Shown here: positions 61,871-64,000 of the stretch, one piece after another | Layout: each line of letters begins with the position of its first letter | How positions within the stretch are numbered: position 1 is the first letter of the stretch | Assembly: GCA_965261475.1 (NCBI GenBank) | Contig: OZ253454.1 | Coordinates: 1,054,001-1,118,000 of the forward strand | DNA from: G965261475 sp965261475 [NCBI: bacterium] | GTDB lineage: Bacteria; SAR324; XYD2-FULL-50-16 | Length of the DNA: 64,000 bases | Reading direction: 5' to 3' | Notes under the pieces: generated by a model | Seen by the model: the letters and a program-made list of their open reading frames with translations, nothing else | Told to the model about the DNA's origin: nothing | The model's database searches: none | Translations under genes and position numbers: made by a program

Positions 61871-63985
61871 TTAAAACAAATGTAACAATAACCCCCCATA
61901 TTTTACAAAGAAAGGTACAAATACTAAACTCAAAATAGCAGAAAGTTTCATCAATATATTCAAAGAAGGTCCAGAAGTATCTTTAAAGGGGTCTCCTACG
62001 GTATCACCTACAACAGACGCCTTGTGTGCTTTTGTACCTTTGCCACCTAAAAATCCTTGCTCTATGTATTTTTTAGCATTGTCCCAAGCTCCTCCCGAAT
62101 TGGATTGAAATACGGCTAAACCTGTTGAGACAAGTAAAGAGCCTAGTAGGAGCCCTGCTAGTGCTTGGATGCCCAGCAACCAGCCTACTAGTAGAGGAGT
62201 AAGAATAATCAATAAACCGGGAGCTATCATTTGTTTTAGAGCAGCCTGAGTAGAAATTGCTACGCAACTATGATAGTTAGGGTCTGCGGTTCCTTTCATA
62301 ATATCGGGATTGGCATCAAATTGTCTTCTCACTTCGTCAATCATACTATAAGCAGCTTTACCTACTGCTTTCATAAGTAACGCAGAAAATAAAAATGGTA
62401 AAATTGTTCCTGCAAATAAGCCAAAGAGTACCAACGGGTGAAGTACATTGAGCGTAGTAAAATTTTCTCCAGAAATAATGGATGCTCTTGCTAAAAAGGC
62501 AGCAAACAAAGCTAGAGAGGTTAACACAGCAGAGCTAACCGCATAGCCTTTACCAATAGCAGCTGTTGTATTGCCAGCAGCATCTAAAATATCGGTTTTT
62601 TGACGGACTTCTTTTTTCATCTGTGCCATCTCTGCAATACCGCCAGCATTATCTGCTACAGGTCCATAAGCATCTATAGTTAATCCAATAGCTAAAGTGC
62701 CAAGCATACCTAAAGCAGCAATTGCTACCCCATACATACCTGCTAATTGAAATGGTATAAAAATAGAAATTGCCAAAGCTAGAATAATAGACCAGCAACT
62801 ACGAAATCCTAGAGCTACTCCAAAAATCAAATTGGTTGCAGCTCCTGTAGCACAAGATTGTGCTAGCTCTCTTACAGGTTTGTAACTATAAGAAGTGTAG
62901 TACTCGGTTAAAATACCAATTACCAAGCCTGCAACTAATCCAGAAAGATAGCTAAAGTAAATATCTAAAGCAGTGATAGTAATGCCTCCTAGGGTAAATT
63001 GCTCAGGTAACGCCCACAAGGTTACAAAATAACTAGCTATCGCCATTAAGGTTGTAGAAATAATCAGCATTTTTTTTAAGGCAGCAGAAACATCTTTTTC
63101 TTTTTTGACGCTCACAAAAAGCAAAGCCAAAAAGCTGATAGGAATACTAATTCCATTCAATAGTATAGGATACAAAGCCGCAGCCAAACTAGAGGAAAAC
63201 ACAACCGCGCCAATCACTAAAGCGGCACAAGTGCTCTCAGCACAAGAGCCAAACAAATCCGCTCCCATACCTGCTACATCTCCTACATTATCCCCTACAT
63301 TATCTGCAATAACCGCAGGGTTTCTAGGATCATCTTCTGGAATGTTGTTTTCTACCTTACCCACTAAATCTGCTCCTACATCTGCTGCCTTAGTAAAAAT
63401 ACCCCCACCTACTCTACCAAAAAGAGCAATAGAAGAAGCACCTAAACCGAAACCCGCAATCACTTCAAAAATGACATGTGTATCAGCAGTAGGCAAAAAA
63501 AACTTGGTAACAAGATAAACAATCAACAAACCTAAAACAGCTAGAGCAACTAAAGCAAAACCCATTACACAACCAGAGTTCAAAGATATCTTAAATGCCT
63601 TTTCTAACGAAGTTTGCGCAGCTACTGCAGTACGAACATTGCCAGCCGTAGCAATTTTCATCCCTATATAGCCCGCAACAATAGAAATTAAGCAACCTAC
63701 TTCAAAACTAAACAAAGTATAAATACCTTCGTTGATCTCTTTTGTGCGAATATCATCTACACTAAAAAAAATAAAACACCCAAAGACCAACATAAACAAA
63801 AACATAAATTTATATTCTTGTTTTAAAAAAGCGCTAGCACCATCTGCAATAGCATGATGAATTTTTTGTAGTAAAGATTTATCTCCTACTTGATAACCTA
63901 GAGGAGACACAAGAACTGCTCTAGTATAAAACAAAGCAATACTTAAACCTAAAACAGCAAGTCCAAAAATAACCCAAAGTATCAT
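61871..63985 (-). CDS. hppA: K+-dependent-type membrane pyrophosphatase
   Basis: A 704-residue ion-pumping pyrophosphatase with about 16 transmembrane segments. The catalytic DVGADLVGKVENNIPEDD lies near 197-214, followed by DNVGDNVGDVAGMGADLFGS. The late motif reads GNTTAAIGKGYAVSSAVL near 470-487. The Ala in GNTTAA marks the K+-dependent class; K+-independent enzymes have Lys there (GNTTKA). Whether it pumps H+ or Na+ cannot be decided by eye. The gene is complete; 15 bases remain to the window end. pyrG and a glycosyltransferase follow on the same strand. Confidence 0.94.
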   Translation of the reverse strand: MILWVIFGLAVLGLSIALFYTRAVLVSPLGYQVGDKSLLQKIHHAIADGASAFLKQEYKFMFLFMLVFGCFIFFSVDDIRTKEINEGIYTLFSFEVGCLISIVAGYIGMKIATAGNVRTAVAAQTSLEKAFKISLNSGCVMGFALVALAVLGLLIVYLVTKFFLPTADTHVIFEVIAGFGLGASSIALFGRVGGGIFTKAADVGADLVGKVENNIPEDDPRNPAVIADNVGDNVGDVAGMGADLFGSCAESTCAALVIGAVVFSSSLAAALYPILLNGISIPISFLALLFVSVKKEKDVSAALKKMLIISTTLMAIASYFVTLWALPEQFTLGGITITALDIYFSYLSGLVAGLVIGILTEYYTSYSYKPVRELAQSCATGAATNLIFGVALGFRSCWSIILALAISIFIPFQLAGMYGVAIAALGMLGTLAIGLTIDAYGPVADNAGGIAEMAQMKKEVRQKTDILDAAGNTTAAIGKGYAVSSAVLTSLALFAAFLARASIISGENFTTLNVLHPLVLFGLFAGTILPFLFSALLMKAVGKAAYSMIDEVRRQFDANPDIMKGTADPNYHSCVAISTQAALKQMIAPGLLIILTPLLVGWLLGIQALAGLLLGSLLVSTGLAVFQSNSGGAWDNAKKYIEQGFLGGKGTKAHKASVVGDTVGDPFKDTSGPSLNILMKLSAILSLVFVPFFVKYGGLLLHLF

Positions 63986-64000
63986 ATTTTTATCTTAAAA

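Noticed and set aside
1-64000. tRNA genes, CRISPR arrays, insertion sequences or prophage.
   Set aside because: No cloverleaf, spaced repeat series, transposase or phage gene was seen in the gaps or frames I read; most intergenic stretches are under 200 bases.

Overview
The window is AT-rich, densely packed bacterial DNA with about 50 protein genes in short same-strand runs, many of them overlapping by a few bases. LpxA, lipoproteins, TRAP and ABC importers with periplasmic binding proteins, and an RlpA-type protein point to a Gram-negative cell with an outer membrane. It looks like a free-living or host-associated heterotroph in the broad proteobacterial range. I cannot name the lineage: the complex I subunit NuoG is not of the alphaproteobacterial type, the superoxide dismutase has Mn-type residues, and the inositol and dimethylglycine genes resemble those of marine alphaproteobacteria. 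Almost no gene start has a Shine-Dalgarno motif. The leaders are plain A/U-rich sequence. TGG is the normal Trp codon and TGA is used as a stop, so the code is the standard bacterial one. I found no rRNA, tRNA, insertion sequence or CRISPR array.

Layout. 1-6.5 kb (+): a nitronate-monooxygenase-like flavoprotein with GltD, an Hsp20, a DUF2235 pseudogene, and an overlapping membrane protein/coiled-coil pair. 6.6-11.4 kb (-): nicotinamidase, RibBA, and an M16C (PreP-like) protease. 11.5 kb (+): an RlpA lipoprotein. 12.3-19.3 kb: myo-inositol catabolism (iolC, an iolG-like gene, iolB, iolE, iolD on -) with pfkA inserted on +. 19.5-27 kb: ung, NAD formate dehydrogenase, topA, RNase E/G and superoxide dismutase. 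27.3-33.3 kb (-): a U32 pair, an FG-GAP lipoprotein, an NTF2-like protein and a solitary adenine methyltransferase. 33.6-37.6 kb (+): a sugar/inositol-type ABC importer with a second inositol-dehydrogenase-like gene. 37.6-41.7 kb (-): lpxA, trxA, truA, leuC, leuD. 41.8-48.6 kb: an unknown protein, coaD, an HPRT-like enzyme, msrP and a ynjBCD-like ABC system. 48.6-56 kb (-): a membrane protein, nuoGFE, a TRAP transporter and a GerW/YtfJ protein. 56.2-58.6 kb (+): a dimethylglycine/sarcosine dehydrogenase-GcvT fusion. 58.7-64 kb (-): a decayed gene, a glycosyltransferase, pyrG and hppA.

How it fits together. The ABC importer, two Gfo/Idh/MocA dehydrogenases and IolE, IolD, IolB and IolC give a nearly complete inositol route as far as phosphorylated 2-deoxy-5-keto-gluconate. 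The aldolase (IolJ) and semialdehyde dehydrogenase (IolA) are not in the window. The dehydrogenase-GcvT fusion would feed methyl groups into folate, and formate dehydrogenase could burn the resulting formate to NADH for complex I. This link is inferred from the families.

Most worth a second look: truA has no ATG/GTG/TTG start and its best start is an AUA overlapping the trxA stop; SD motifs are lacking genome-style; the DUF2235 gene is broken by two clean nonsense changes; a frameshifted relic lies at 58.7-59.3 kb; and there is a kinase-like coiled-coil protein without the catalytic residues. I did not find a convincing new defence or mobile system.
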